From Staphylococcus pettenkoferi (GTDB lineage: Bacteria; Bacillota; Bacilli; Staphylococcales; Staphylococcaceae): a stretch of 64,000 nt of DNA. The notes beneath the pieces were generated by a model, which ran no database searches, had not been told where the DNA came from, and was given only the letters and a program-made list of their open reading frames with translations. Location: contig NZ_PPRN01000033.1 in the NCBI RefSeq assembly GCF_002902685.1, forward strand, positions 24,137 to 88,136, given 5' to 3'. The position numbers and the translations under genes are program-made. Below, piece by piece: positions 1-9,400 of the stretch. Every line of letters begins with the position of its first letter. The stretch's first letter is position 1.

Positions 1-479
1 TTGATGATATCCTTATCAGTACGAACGCGCAGTTAGCTCATGAGTTTGAGGCGGAACATGTGGTGACAGATATAGATGAGCACAAAGATAAAGGTCCGTT
101 AGCCGGTATCTACACAGCGTTTCATTATGGTCAACAGTCTGATGCGTTGTTTGTAGTGTCTGTCGATACGCCTATGGTGACAGTAGAAGCGATTCAGCAT
201 CTATACGAGGCGTTTGAACAGCGTGTTAAAAATGATGGCGTTGACATAGTCGGATATCAGGATGATAAGTACGCGATTCCTACACTGGCGTTCTATCATT
301 CTAGTGTGCAGCCGCAGTTGCAAGAGGTATTGGAGTCAGATGATTTCAGTATGAAACATCTATACCAACAGGTCTCAACGGCATGGATTGATGTTGGAGA
401 GATACCTCAACCACCGTATTGGTATTGGAATATTAATTATCAACAAGATTTGGAACAGTTGCGAGAAGCATTAGATTAA
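1..479 (+). CDS. mobA: Molybdenum cofactor guanylyltransferase MobA, 5'-truncated by window edge
   Basis: MobA transfers GMP from GTP to molybdopterin to make the guanine dinucleotide cofactor in the cytoplasm. The reading frame is open from base 3 to the stop at 477-479, so the start codon and the N-terminal nucleotide-binding loop lie outside the window. The visible part carries [11 protein letters not shown] and VSVDTPMVT, which match the conserved GPLAGI and D-x-P motifs of the MobA nucleotidyltransferase fold. A GTG at 60 is internal to the frame and is not the real start. moaA follows 17 bp later behind AAGAGGAGGGAG, so the two are probably one molybdopterin operon. The family assignment is firm; only the missing start is uncertain. 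Confidence 0.88.
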   Translation, partial: DDILISTNAQLAHEFEAEHVVTDIDEHKDKGPLAGIYTAFHYGQQSDALFVVSVDTPMVTVEAIQHLYEAFEQRVKNDGVDIVGYQDDKYAIPTLAFYHSSVQPQLQEVLESDDFSMKHLYQQVSTAWIDVGEIPQPPYWYWNINYQQDLEQLREALD

Positions 480-496
480 GAAGAGGAGGGAGACGC

Positions 497-1519
497 ATGG
501 TAGCACAAATCACAGATAAGTTAGGCAGACCGATACGAGATTTGAGATTATCAGTAACGGATCGGTGTAATTTCCGATGTGATTACTGCATGCCAAAAGA
601 AATATTTGGTGATGACTATGTCTTTCTACCTAAGAATGAGCTTCTCACGTTTGAAGAGATGGAACGAATCACACGGATTTATACTAAGTTAGGTGTGAAG
701 AAAGTCCGCATTACAGGCGGCGAGCCTTTACTCAGACGGAATCTGTATCAACTAATTGAGCGGTTAAATCATATTGATGGGATAGAAGATATTGGTTTAA
801 CGACCAATGGTTTATTATTGAAAAAACATGGACAAAAACTGTATGACGCTGGTTTACGTCGAATTAACGTTAGTTTAGATGCTATTGAAGATGAGGTCTT
901 TCAAGCGATTAATAATCGTAACATTAAAGCGTCTACTATATTACAACAAATTGACTATGCAGTAAGTATTGGTTTCCATGTAAAAGTCAATGTGGTCATT
1001 CAAAAAGGTGTGAACGATGATCAAATCTTGCCAATGGTGCAATATTTTAAAGATAAAGATATTGAGATTCGCTTTATTGAGTTTATGGACGTCGGCAATG
1101 ATAACGGCTGGGACTTTAGTAAAGTCGTTTCTAAAGATGAAATGCTGCAGATGATTAAGTCTGAGTTTGATATCTCACCTGTTCCACCGAAGTATTATGG
1201 CGAAGTTGCGAAATATTATCGTCATAATGATAATGGAGCGAAATTTGGATTGATTACAAGTGTTTCTGAATCTTTCTGTTCAACTTGTACGCGTGCTCGC
1301 TTGTCTTCTGACGGTAAATTCTATGGTTGTCTCTTTAGTGAAGTCGATGGCTTTAATGTGAAAGCATTGATGCGTAATGGCGCAACTGATCAAGAGTTGG
1401 AGGATCAGTTTAAAGCGTTGTGGCATATTCGTGATAATCGTTATTCTGATGAGCGGACAGAACAGACTGTTGCGAACCGTAAACGTAAGAAGATTAATAT
1501 GAATTATATAGGTGGTTAG
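497..1519 (+). CDS. moaA: GTP 3',8-cyclase MoaA (radical SAM)
   Basis: This enzyme catalyses the first step of molybdopterin synthesis, converting GTP to 3',8-cyclo-GTP, which MoaC then turns into cPMP. The 340-residue protein has the usual family length. Near the N-terminus [13 protein letters not shown] supplies the CxxxCxxC radical-SAM cluster ligands (Cys24, Cys28, Cys31), followed by the SAM-binding [11 protein letters not shown]. The C-terminal half holds the second iron-sulfur ligand set in [18 protein letters not shown]. The protein ends in Gly-Gly, as MoaA proteins do, because the C-terminal tail is needed in the active site. ATG at 497 follows AGAGGAGGGAG at good spacing. It is the last gene of the cluster visible here and is followed by a hairpin-rich spacer. 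Confidence 0.97.
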   Translation: MVAQITDKLGRPIRDLRLSVTDRCNFRCDYCMPKEIFGDDYVFLPKNELLTFEEMERITRIYTKLGVKKVRITGGEPLLRRNLYQLIERLNHIDGIEDIGLTTNGLLLKKHGQKLYDAGLRRINVSLDAIEDEVFQAINNRNIKASTILQQIDYAVSIGFHVKVNVVIQKGVNDDQILPMVQYFKDKDIEIRFIEFMDVGNDNGWDFSKVVSKDEMLQMIKSEFDISPVPPKYYGEVAKYYRHNDNGAKFGLITSVSESFCSTCTRARLSSDGKFYGCLFSEVDGFNVKALMRNGATDQELEDQFKALWHIRDNRYSDERTEQTVANRKRKKINMNYIGG

Positions 1520-1740
1520 GGAGCAGAACAGAAATCTATGATTTCGTTGTTCTACCACCGCGAGGCTGGCTAGAGTTCATAAAAGCGAAAACCTTTATGA
1601 ATTCAGATAGCTACCGGCAGTTGATTAAATTATGATATATGAATAAGATAAAAAAGTGGTTATACCTTTGTTTTATTTGAACAACTTTCGTTTGCCTAGG
1701 GGGCTGCATTCAACGAGACTGGGACCTTAATGGAACATAA
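1508..1740. repeat. Hairpin-rich intergenic repeat after moaA
   Basis: The spacer between moaA and the next terminator has no convincing gene. It holds two inverted repeats in tandem. The first pairs AGAACAGAAATC (about 1525-1536) with GATTTCGTTGTTCT (about 1539-1554). The second pairs TTCATAAA with TTTATGAA inside a longer imperfect stem (about 1564-1621). Further on, GAGACTGGGACC (about 1719) resembles short GGGAC-type intergenic modules common in staphylococci; that likeness is from memory, not from a search. The first hairpin probably ends the mob-moa transcript. Whether the rest is a mobile palindromic element or a small RNA cannot be told here. Confidence 0.5.
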
Positions 1741-1759
1741 CTTATAATATAAATAAAAT

Positions 1760-1818
1760 AACCCGCGAATGATTATGAGAAGAAAGATTATATCTCAATC
1801 ATTCGCGGGTTGTTTTTT
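1760..1818. terminator. Bidirectional intrinsic terminator between moaA and the MFS gene
   Basis: A perfect 15-bp stem is formed by AACCCGCGAATGATT (1760-1774) and AATCATTCGCGGGTT (1797-1811), with further pairing toward the loop. A T-run follows on the plus strand and A/T-rich sequence follows on the minus strand. It sits just 3' of the minus-strand MFS gene and probably serves both sides. Confidence 0.85.
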
Positions 1819-1839
1819 CATTTTAACTAAAGCGAAAGC

Positions 1840-3054
1840 TTATTCAACCTCATATTGTTTAGCTTTACGGCCATGTAAGACGAAATAAAGCACAGTAGTG
1901 AATAGTGCGACGATAGCCATAAGACCGTATAGTTGTGCATAGGACATAACGTTGATTAAGAAACCAAGCAAGTAAGGTCCAATACCTAAACCAAGGTCCA
2001 AGCCGATAAAGTAAGTGGATGTCGCTACACCGTATTTCTCAGGTGGTGACACTTTGATTGCTACAGCTTGCATAATAGAAGAAATAGTTCCGTAACCAGC
2101 ACCTAACAGCAGGCCAGCTACTACGAGTAACCAACTGCTTGAAGTAAAGTACAGACATACATACGTTAAGATCAAGCAGATGAATGACGGATAAGCCACG
2201 ACATTCTCGTTATATTCGTCCATCATACGGCCAGCAAGAGGACGAGTAACAAGAGATGAAATTGCGTAGAAGATAAAGAAGTAACTTGAAATTGTTACAA
2301 GGTTAATTTCCTGCGCGTAATCTTTGATGAAAGATAAAATAGATGAGTAAGTCAAACCTGAAAGTACCATTAAAATCGCCACTGGCACTGCTTCTTTCGC
2401 AATAAAGTGACTTAAGCTAAAGCCTTTCTTAGCTGGTTGTTTGTCCTCTTTGTCTTCTTCTTTAGATGTCGTATCGAATTCAACTTTAATAAAGAATGAA
2501 GTGACGAAACTTACGATACCACATGCAAGACAGAGACCAAATAAGACTTCGATTGGATAAAGATTAGATAAGAAGAGTCCACAGAATGGTCCGACAGCAG
2601 TTCCGATAACTAAACTTAGAGAGAACATGCTGATACCTTCACTTTTACGCTCAGGCGGAGTCACGTAAGCAGCAATTGTACCTGTCGCTGTCGTTGTTAC
2701 ACCGGTAGCGATACCGTTGATAAGACGGGTGAACATAAGGAAAGTGAGTGAACCCTCAATAAAGTAACAGAGTTGCGTAATGAGCAAGAATCCTAGACCG
2801 ATTAAGAGTGTCTTCTTCGGCCCTAATTGATTAACGTATTTACCTGTTGCGAATCGGCCGATAAGTGAACCGATGATAAAGAGTCCAGTTACCAGTCCAG
2901 CGATACTCGTTGAGGCGTGATAAACATCAACTGTATAGCTTGCGACGATAACGATGAGTAAATACATACTGAGATAGACTAAGAAGTTAGTTAAGAAGTT
3001 AATGTTGAAACTCTTAGTCCAAATAGGTGTCTTGAGTTGATCGGTTGGTTGCAA
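1840..3054 (-). CDS. MFS drug-type efflux transporter, YwoG-like
   Basis: A 404-residue integral membrane protein with about 12 hydrophobic helices and a charged central loop (around residue 205, rich in K, E and D) between two six-helix halves. The motif GRFATGKYVNQLGPKKTLL is the MFS loop 2-3 signature, and GTAVGPFCG fits the efflux motif of transmembrane segment 5. It starts with TTG directly after the marR stop with no gap, and its AGGAGG ribosome site lies inside the last codons of marR, so the two are translationally linked. MarR plus MFS in this order recalls ywoH-ywoG of Bacillus subtilis. The substrate is unknown; a toxic organic compound is the usual guess for such pairs. Confidence 0.85.
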   Translation of the reverse strand: MQPTDQLKTPIWTKSFNINFLTNFLVYLSMYLLIVIVASYTVDVYHASTSIAGLVTGLFIIGSLIGRFATGKYVNQLGPKKTLLIGLGFLLITQLCYFIEGSLTFLMFTRLINGIATGVTTTATGTIAAYVTPPERKSEGISMFSLSLVIGTAVGPFCGLFLSNLYPIEVLFGLCLACGIVSFVTSFFIKVEFDTTSKEEDKEDKQPAKKGFSLSHFIAKEAVPVAILMVLSGLTYSSILSFIKDYAQEINLVTISSYFFIFYAISSLVTRPLAGRMMDEYNENVVAYPSFICLILTYVCLYFTSSSWLLVVAGLLLGAGYGTISSIMQAVAIKVSPPEKYGVATSTYFIGLDLGLGIGPYLLGFLINVMSYAQLYGLMAIVALFTTVLYFVLHGRKAKQYEVE

Positions 3055-3492
3055 TTAAGATTCCTCCTCTATTGAATGGATTTGTTCGTATATCGTAATT
3101 AACGTGCGCATCGTCGTTTCGATATCTTCTGTCGGTAAATTTGTCTCTTTAATGAGACGCTCTTGTATTTGGGCAATTTCGCCATAAATTTCATCAAAGA
3201 GTGCCTGACCTTTGTCAGAAAGTGTCAGCCATTTTTGACGACGATCGGTACCTGGCGTAACTTCGAGCAAGGATTTTTCTGCTAATACCTTCAGAATCTT
3301 ACGCGCAGTTGGCTTTTCAATTGCTCTCCGCTGAGAAATTTGTACGAGTGTTGTCGGCGCATGCAATGCAATATCTTTAAGGACGAGCCATTGCCCGTTA
3401 TAGAGCTCATGTTTTTCAAAGATAGGGCGACAGAATTTAACATACGGACGATAGATTGACGTGATGCTATTAAATAAGTCTGAATTGTTCAT
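3055..3492 (-). CDS. MarR family transcriptional regulator
   Basis: A 145-residue cytoplasmic protein with the winged-helix MarR layout. The DNA-binding region spans about residues 45-95 (LVQISQRRAIEKPTARKILK recognition segment, then the wing with TPGTDRRQKWLTLSDKG), flanked by helices for dimer formation. The D-R-R-x-x-x-x-L-T wing motif is typical of the family. ATG at 3492 follows AAGGAG. It is the first gene of a two-gene operon with the MFS pump. A 15-bp palindrome lies between its promoter and its start, suggesting that it represses itself and the pump and is released by a ligand that the pump exports. The inducer is not evident from sequence. Confidence 0.93.
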   Translation of the reverse strand: MNNSDLFNSITSIYRPYVKFCRPIFEKHELYNGQWLVLKDIALHAPTTLVQISQRRAIEKPTARKILKVLAEKSLLEVTPGTDRRQKWLTLSDKGQALFDEIYGEIAQIQERLIKETNLPTEDIETTMRTLITIYEQIHSIEEES

Positions 3493-3518
3493 AACGCACT
3501 CCTTATATTTTTAAAATG

Positions 3519-3578
3519 GTTAGCCTTGCTAACTAAATTCGACTTATATAGTATACGACGTAAAAAGAGGAATTTCAA
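3519..3578 (-). promoter_or_regulatory. marR-MFS promoter and candidate MarR operator
   Basis: On the minus strand TTGAAA (3578-3573), a 17-bp spacer and TATACT (3555-3550) make a near-consensus sigma-A promoter. About 10-25 bases downstream of the expected start lies the palindrome GTTAGCCTTGCTAAC (3519-3533), with 6-bp perfect arms. Placement overlapping the early transcribed region fits autorepression by the adjacent MarR protein. Protein binding is inferred. Confidence 0.65.
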
Positions 3579-3704
3579 TAGGCTAATAGTAATTTTTTAA
3601 TATAACACCATCTAGAAAGCAATGTAGAGCGGTTTCTGTTATGCTAGATGACAAGTTAGCGTACTATAAAGTTAAGAGAGCAGGAAATAGGACGGAGGGG
3701 TAGG

Positions 3705-4457
3705 ATGACTTTAAAGTTAGATCACATGATCCACTATGTACAACGTTTGAAAGACTTTAATTTCCCTGGAGATGTATTGAAGATTCATTCAGGGGGTAAA
3801 CACGAACGACTAGGTACACACAATCGCTTGGTTTACTTATCAAATGCTTATATTGAGCTGTTAGATATTTATAAAATTGAACAGTTACAAAAAATCGTGA
3901 AATCTGAAGAAGGACGTGTGTCTTTCCCGTCTAAGATTGTACAAGATGGGTTTAGACAAGGCTTTAAAACACTCGCATTTGAAACGGATGATATCGAGAA
4001 AGAAAAGCAACGCTTGGAAGCGAATAGTGTTGAAGTGATTGGTCCTATCAAGATGGACAGAGAGAATAAGAAAGGTGATAAGAAGACTTGGCGGTTATTG
4101 TATATTGCTGACAATGATTACTTGGTTAAACCACCGTTCTTTATTCAGTGGGATCAAGATGCGGATAAGCGAGCAGAACAACTCGCGCCGTTAAGACAGA
4201 ATCATTTTACTATCGAGTCCATTAATATTGAAAGTACGGATCGAGCTATGACAGTGGCACGTTGGCAAAAATGGTACCAGATGGAGGTCTCAGAAGATAA
4301 TGAGGACTTCACTGAATTGAAGATAGGAGGCGATGAAGTCGTCTATCGTATCTTTGATGGAGGGCATTCGTCATACAAATCCATAGTGATACGTGATGAA
4401 GAGACGACTTCACCGTATTCCTTTATCATTCGAGGTGGAGAGTATCGCTTCGTCTAG
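3705..4457 (+). CDS. VOC-superfamily (glyoxalase-like) protein
   Basis: A 250-residue cytoplasmic protein whose start, LDHMIHYV, and motifs HNRLVYL and YIELLDI match the glyoxalase-like VOC fold made of paired beta-alpha-beta-beta-beta modules. A second module starts near residue 155 (HFTIESINIES). Such proteins bind a metal and a small substrate, but the family is functionally mixed (isomerases, dioxygenases, resistance proteins), so no reaction is assigned. ATG at 3705 follows GGAGGGG. It is convergent with the small membrane protein at 4461, with only 3 bp between the stops. Confidence 0.75.
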   Translation: MTLKLDHMIHYVQRLKDFNFPGDVLKIHSGGKHERLGTHNRLVYLSNAYIELLDIYKIEQLQKIVKSEEGRVSFPSKIVQDGFRQGFKTLAFETDDIEKEKQRLEANSVEVIGPIKMDRENKKGDKKTWRLLYIADNDYLVKPPFFIQWDQDADKRAEQLAPLRQNHFTIESINIESTDRAMTVARWQKWYQMEVSEDNEDFTELKIGGDEVVYRIFDGGHSSYKSIVIRDEETTSPYSFIIRGGEYRFV

Positions 4458-4460
4458 TCG

Positions 4461-4712
4461 TCAATAGATATAGGTATAAGCTGTGTGAGCGATGATACCA
4501 GCATGAACTAATGCGATGATGAGTGTGATGACGCTCAACCATGTCGTCAATCGCGTTGTGCGAATAAGGAGAAAGACGATGGTCATGACGAGCGAGAAGA
4601 CGACGAGCATGACTTTTAAACTAAAGTTATTAATCGTCAATGGATGCGTGAAAGCTTGCACAACGAAGATCAAATTAATGATGGCTAAGATAGAAAGTAT
4701 GATAATTCGCAT
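4461..4712 (-). CDS. Small three-helix membrane protein, function unknown
   Basis: An 83-residue hydrophobic protein with about three transmembrane helices (residues 1-20, 28-50 and 55-80) and few charged residues. The start is supported by AGAGGAG nine bases upstream on the minus strand. It lies between the VOC gene (convergent) and fmhB (divergent). I do not recognise a family. Confidence 0.65.
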   Translation of the reverse strand: MRIIILSILAIINLIFVVQAFTHPLTINNFSLKVMLVVFSLVMTIVFLLIRTTRLTTWLSVITLIIALVHAGIIAHTAYTYIY

Positions 4713-4837
4713 AATTTACTCCTCTGTCTAACATGTTATATTTAGAATAACAAATCACAACCTCGTACGTGAAAGCGCAGGCTTTTTTAAGTATAATAAT
4801 AGTTACTGGTTCAGATACAAAGGAGACATTTAAATTG

Positions 4838-6091
4838 ATGGAAAGAATGAATATCACAAATCAAGAACATGATGCGTTCGTGAAATCTCATCCCAATGGC
4901 GACTTACTACAGCTCACGCAATGGGGCGAGACGAAGAAGTTAACAGGTTGGTATTCGAAACGTATCGCTGTAGGTGAGAATGGAGAAGTTAAAGGTGTAG
5001 GTCAACTATTGTTTAAAAAGATACCTAAACTGCCCTATACATTATGTTACGTTTCTCGTGGTTTCGTAACAGACTATACGAATAAATCAGCTCTACAAGC
5101 GCTCCGTGATGAAGCGATTAAAGTTGCGAAACGTGAGAAAGCGTACGCGATTAAGATTGACCCAGATGTAGAGGTCAATAATGGCATTGAAGCTTTGCGT
5201 CATCTGAGAGCACTTGGTTTTAAACATAAAGGCTTTAAAGAAGGTTTATCTAAAGACTATATTCAACCGCGCATGACGATGATTACGCCGATTGACAAGT
5301 CTGACAAAGAGCTTATCCAAAGCTTTGAACGTCGTAACCGTTCTAAAGTGCGTACGTCATTGAAACGCGGTACGAAAGTAGAACGTGCGAGTCGCGACGG
5401 CTTAAAGACGTTCGCTGAATTGATGAAGATTACGGGTGAACGTGATGGTTTCCTTACTCGTGATGTCAGTTATTTCGAGAATATCTATGATGCCTTACAC
5501 CCAGATGGCGATGCAGAACTGTTCCTCGTTAAGCTTGAACCGAAGCCTGTATTGCAAGAGTTAGGTGAGGAGTTAGAGAAACTTCGTCAAGAGCGCGAGA
5601 AGTTACAGAACAAGAAACAAGACAAGAAGACGCAGAATAAATTGAACGACAATCAGAACAAGACTGCGAAGACAGAAGACTTGTATAAAGATATGCAAGA
5701 GCTAGAGGTGCAACACCCTGAAGGTGTTTACCTTTCTGGTGCGCTACTCATGTTTTGTGGTGAGAAATCTTACTATCTTTACGGCGCTTCTTCCAACGAC
5801 TATCGCGATTTCTTGCCGAATCATCACATGCAGTTCGCGATGATGCAATATGCGCGTGAACATGGTGCAACAACGTATGATTTCGGCGGTACAGACAACA
5901 ATCCTGATAAAGATTCAGATCATTATGGTCTATGGGCGTTTAAAAAGGTTTGGGGTACGTACTTAAGCGAGAAGATTGGTGAATTTGACTACGTCTTAAA
6001 TAAACCGTTATATCTTGCAATTGAGAACCTTAAACCGAAACTCACGAATGCGAAGATTAAATTATCACGTAAATTAAAACGTAAGAAATAA
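4838..6091 (+). CDS. fmhB: Lipid II:glycine glycyltransferase FmhB (FemX)
   Basis: FmhB (FemX) adds the first glycine of the pentaglycine bridge to the lysine epsilon-amine of lipid II, using Gly-tRNA, at the inner face of the membrane; FemA and FemB extend it. The protein closely follows the S. aureus FmhB sequence as I recall it, including QPRMTMITPI, RNRSKVRTSLKRGT, TGERDGFLTRD and the C-terminal YDFGGTDNNPDKDSDHYGLW. It has the two GNAT-like subdomains of the FemABX family, with a lysine/glutamate-rich coiled-coil insertion at about residues 238-290. I chose ATG 4838 because AAAGGAGA (4819-4826) lies just upstream. The open frame reaches back to a GTG at 4769 that lacks such a site, and a TTG at 4835 is the nearby alternative. 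It ends in a basic tail. Confidence 0.95.
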   Translation: MERMNITNQEHDAFVKSHPNGDLLQLTQWGETKKLTGWYSKRIAVGENGEVKGVGQLLFKKIPKLPYTLCYVSRGFVTDYTNKSALQALRDEAIKVAKREKAYAIKIDPDVEVNNGIEALRHLRALGFKHKGFKEGLSKDYIQPRMTMITPIDKSDKELIQSFERRNRSKVRTSLKRGTKVERASRDGLKTFAELMKITGERDGFLTRDVSYFENIYDALHPDGDAELFLVKLEPKPVLQELGEELEKLRQEREKLQNKKQDKKTQNKLNDNQNKTAKTEDLYKDMQELEVQHPEGVYLSGALLMFCGEKSYYLYGASSNDYRDFLPNHHMQFAMMQYAREHGATTYDFGGTDNNPDKDSDHYGLWAFKKVWGTYLSEKIGEFDYVLNKPLYLAIENLKPKLTNAKIKLSRKLKRKK

Positions 6092-6433
6092 TTGCGGTTG
6101 ATAATAGGGAGTGGCTTTTTAGTTGGAATGAGATATTGAATAATAAGATGCTTTCATTTTCAAGGATCAAGAGTCATCACCCATGTTACTGAAGTAAGGA
6201 TGCAGTCATATATTTTTATAAGATTAGAGCTAGCCAAGAGATCGACTTAGCCATCTCTTAGCTAGCTCTTTTTAATATGTAAGAAAAGCTAGGTCATAGC
6301 ACTTTCACACAAAAGGAGCCCTTAACATTAATAAATATGAACACGCGGATGCAATTGTATAACCGCTATACTCTTTAACGCAGAGTTGTGGTAAATTTAA
6401 AGTAATACATAGAAGTTGGAGGTTACATAACGG
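6092..6433 (+). terminator. Spacer after fmhB with a strong terminator at 6226-6273
   Basis: No gene is visible in this 342-bp spacer. At 6226-6273 a long stem pairs AGAGCTAGCCAAGAGAT with ATCTCTTAGCTAGCTCT and ends in a T-run, a clear intrinsic terminator for fmhB. The remaining sequence up to 6433 should hold the promoter of the RND gene, but no clean -35/-10 pair was picked out. GTTGGAGG at about 6415 is the ribosome site of that gene. Confidence 0.8.
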
Positions 6434-9400
6434 ATGATCAAGAAATTACTGCAGTTCTCATTAGGAAACAAATTTGCAATCTTCCTAATGGTGTTGCTCG
6501 TCATATTAGCCGGCGTGTACGCTAGTGTGAAGATGAAACTAGAGCTGATTCCAGACGTTGAACAACCGATGATCACAGTTCAAACGACGGAACCAGGTGC
6601 AACGCCAGAGACGATTAAGACAGATATCAGTGATAAGATTGATGAACAAGTGAGGTCAATGTCGAAAGTATCTAACGTCAGTGCACAGTCAACAGCCAAT
6701 GCCTCAATGGTTACGGTAGAATATGAGAATGGCACTGATATGGATAAGGCAGAGAATGATCTCAAGAAAGAAATAGATAAGATTAAATTTAAAGACGAGG
6801 TCAAAGAACCTGAGCTCGTTCGTAACAATATGGATACATTCCCGGTTGTGGCTTACTCTTTTACAAATAAAGATAATGATCTCAACGATGTGACTAAGAA
6901 AGTGAAAGAGAATTTGATTCCGAAGTTACAGACTGTGAGTGGCGTTCAGAACGCACAAACGAATGGACAAACTCAGCGCGAAGTTGCGATTAAATTTAAA
7001 AATAAAGCACTTCAAGAGAAAGGGCTCGATGCACAAAGCGTTCAAGACTATATCAAAGATTCGTCCGATGAGACGCCTCTTGGACTCTTCCAGTTTGATA
7101 AGAAAGAGAAGTCCATCGTAGTCGACGGTCAGTTCCGTTCAGTCGATGATCTCAAGCAATTGAAGATCCCTTTAGATGTAGGACAAAGTTCTGACGATCA
7201 AAGCTCTAGCGCTTCTAAGAAGAGTGAGACTTCAACTGTGCCGTTGTCTGAAATAGCGGATGTCAAAGAGGGCGACGTGCGTGATTCCATTTCTCGAACG
7301 AATGGTAAAGATGCGGTGAACGTTCAAGTAACGAAAGCACAAGATGCGAATACTGTACAAGTCGCGTCCGATGTCAGAGCGAAGATTGAACAATTTACGA
7401 AAGATAATCCTGGCTTGAAAGCAACGAAAGTCATGGACACAGCGAAACCGATTCAAGATTCTATCTATACGATGGTTGAAAAGGCTGCGATCGGTACAAT
7501 TGTCGCGATTATCGTTATTCTCTTATTCTTGAGAAATATTCGTACGACAGCCATCTCTATCGTGTCTATTCCGATGTCCTTGCTTATAGCACTTGTAGCG
7601 ATGAAATTATGTAATATTTCGCTCAACATCCTTACACTCGGTGCCTTAACGGTCGCAATTGGTCGTGTGATAGATGACTCTATCGTGGTTGTCGAGAATA
7701 TTTATCGACGGTTGACGAAACCAGATGAGGAAGCACGTGGAGAGCATCTGATAATTGATGCGACACGACAAGTATTTAAACCGATTATGTCGTCAACATT
7801 CGTGACGATTGTCGTGTTCTTACCTTTAGCCTTTGTAACGGGATCAGTTGGAGAAATGTTCCGACCGTTTGCGATTGCGATCGCGTTTAGTTTATTGGCG
7901 TCACTTCTCGTATCAATTACGATTGTGCCAGCTTTAGGTGCGACTTTATTTAAAAAAGGTGTGCGTAAGCAAGCATTTGAATCTTCACTAGGCTCAGTAA
8001 GTAAAGGTTATCGTCGAGTGCTTTCTTGGTCTCTCAGCCATAAATGGATTGTGATTATTGTAAGTACACTTGTATTAGTATTAACAATTGCATTCGGTGG
8101 CACACGGATCGGAACGAGCTTTATTTCTACAGGCGAAGATAAATACCTTGCTTTAACTTATACTCCTGAACCCGGTGAAACCGAAGAGGGTGTGCTTGAT
8201 CATGCAGAACAAGTTCAGAAATACTTAAATAACAAAGATAAAGTGAAGACGGTACAGTACTCAGTAGGAGGAGCAACACCAACTGATCCGACGGGAAGTA
8301 CCAACAGCTTAGCGATCATGGTTGAGTATGATAAGAATACTCCTCACTTTGATGAAGAACCAGATAAAGTGTTGAAACGCATTGACCATTTTAAACAACC
8401 AGGTACATGGAAGAACCAAGATTTAGGAACTGGCGGCGACAACAACAGTTTAGAGGTTAAAGTTAAAGGTGAATCGCTTGATAAAATTAAAGCGACTTCA
8501 GCTAAAGTTGAGAAATTGATGAAACAGCAGAAATCGCTCGCTAATGTGAAATCAGACTTATCTCAAACGTACGAACAGTATCAAGTGAAGGTGGATCACA
8601 ACAGAGCAGCTGATAACGGCATCAAAGCGAAACAACTTGCGCTCGCACTGAACGAGAATGCACCAGAAGAGACGCTAACGACTGTTAAAGATGGTGGCAA
8701 ATCTATCAATGTCAAAGTCAAACAAGACAAAGAAACACATTGGACTAAAGAGAAACTTGAGAACATCAGTCTTCCTACACCTACAGGTAAAGTCGTGAAA
8801 TTGAGTGATATTGCGACGTTAGAAAAAGGCAAGACACCAAATAAACTTGAAACAGAATCAGGCGATTACATGACTTCTGTGACTGGTAAGATAACGAATA
8901 AAGACGTGGGTGGCGTATCGAATGAGATCATTCAAAAAGTTAATAAGATTGATAAGCCGAAAGATGTCAGCATAGACGTTGGTGGGGCCACGGATGATAT
9001 TACAGATGCGATTACGCAACTTTCTATTGCAATGATTGCAGCAATTATCATCGTTTATCTCGTGCTCGTCCTCACATTTAAAGGGGCACTTGCACCGTTT
9101 ACGATTCTCTTCTCATTACCATATACAATTATCGGTGTGATTATCGCGTTGCTCATTACAGGAGAGACATTCTCAGTATCTACGATGATTGGTATGTTGA
9201 TGATGATTGGTATTGTTGTGACTAATGCGATTGTCTTAATCGATCGTGTAGTGAACAATCAACAACGAGGTATGACGACAGAAGAAGCGTTATTAGAAGC
9301 GGGTGGCACACGTATTCGTCCAATCTTAATGACTGCTTTAGCCACAATCGGAGCGTTAGTACCACTATTATTCGGCCAAGACAGTTCTGTATTGATTTCT

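Noticed and set aside
4516..4731. 71-codon plus-strand frame opposite the small membrane protein at 4461-4712
   Set aside because: The minus-strand frame has a good ribosome site and clear helices; the plus-strand frame is its mirror.
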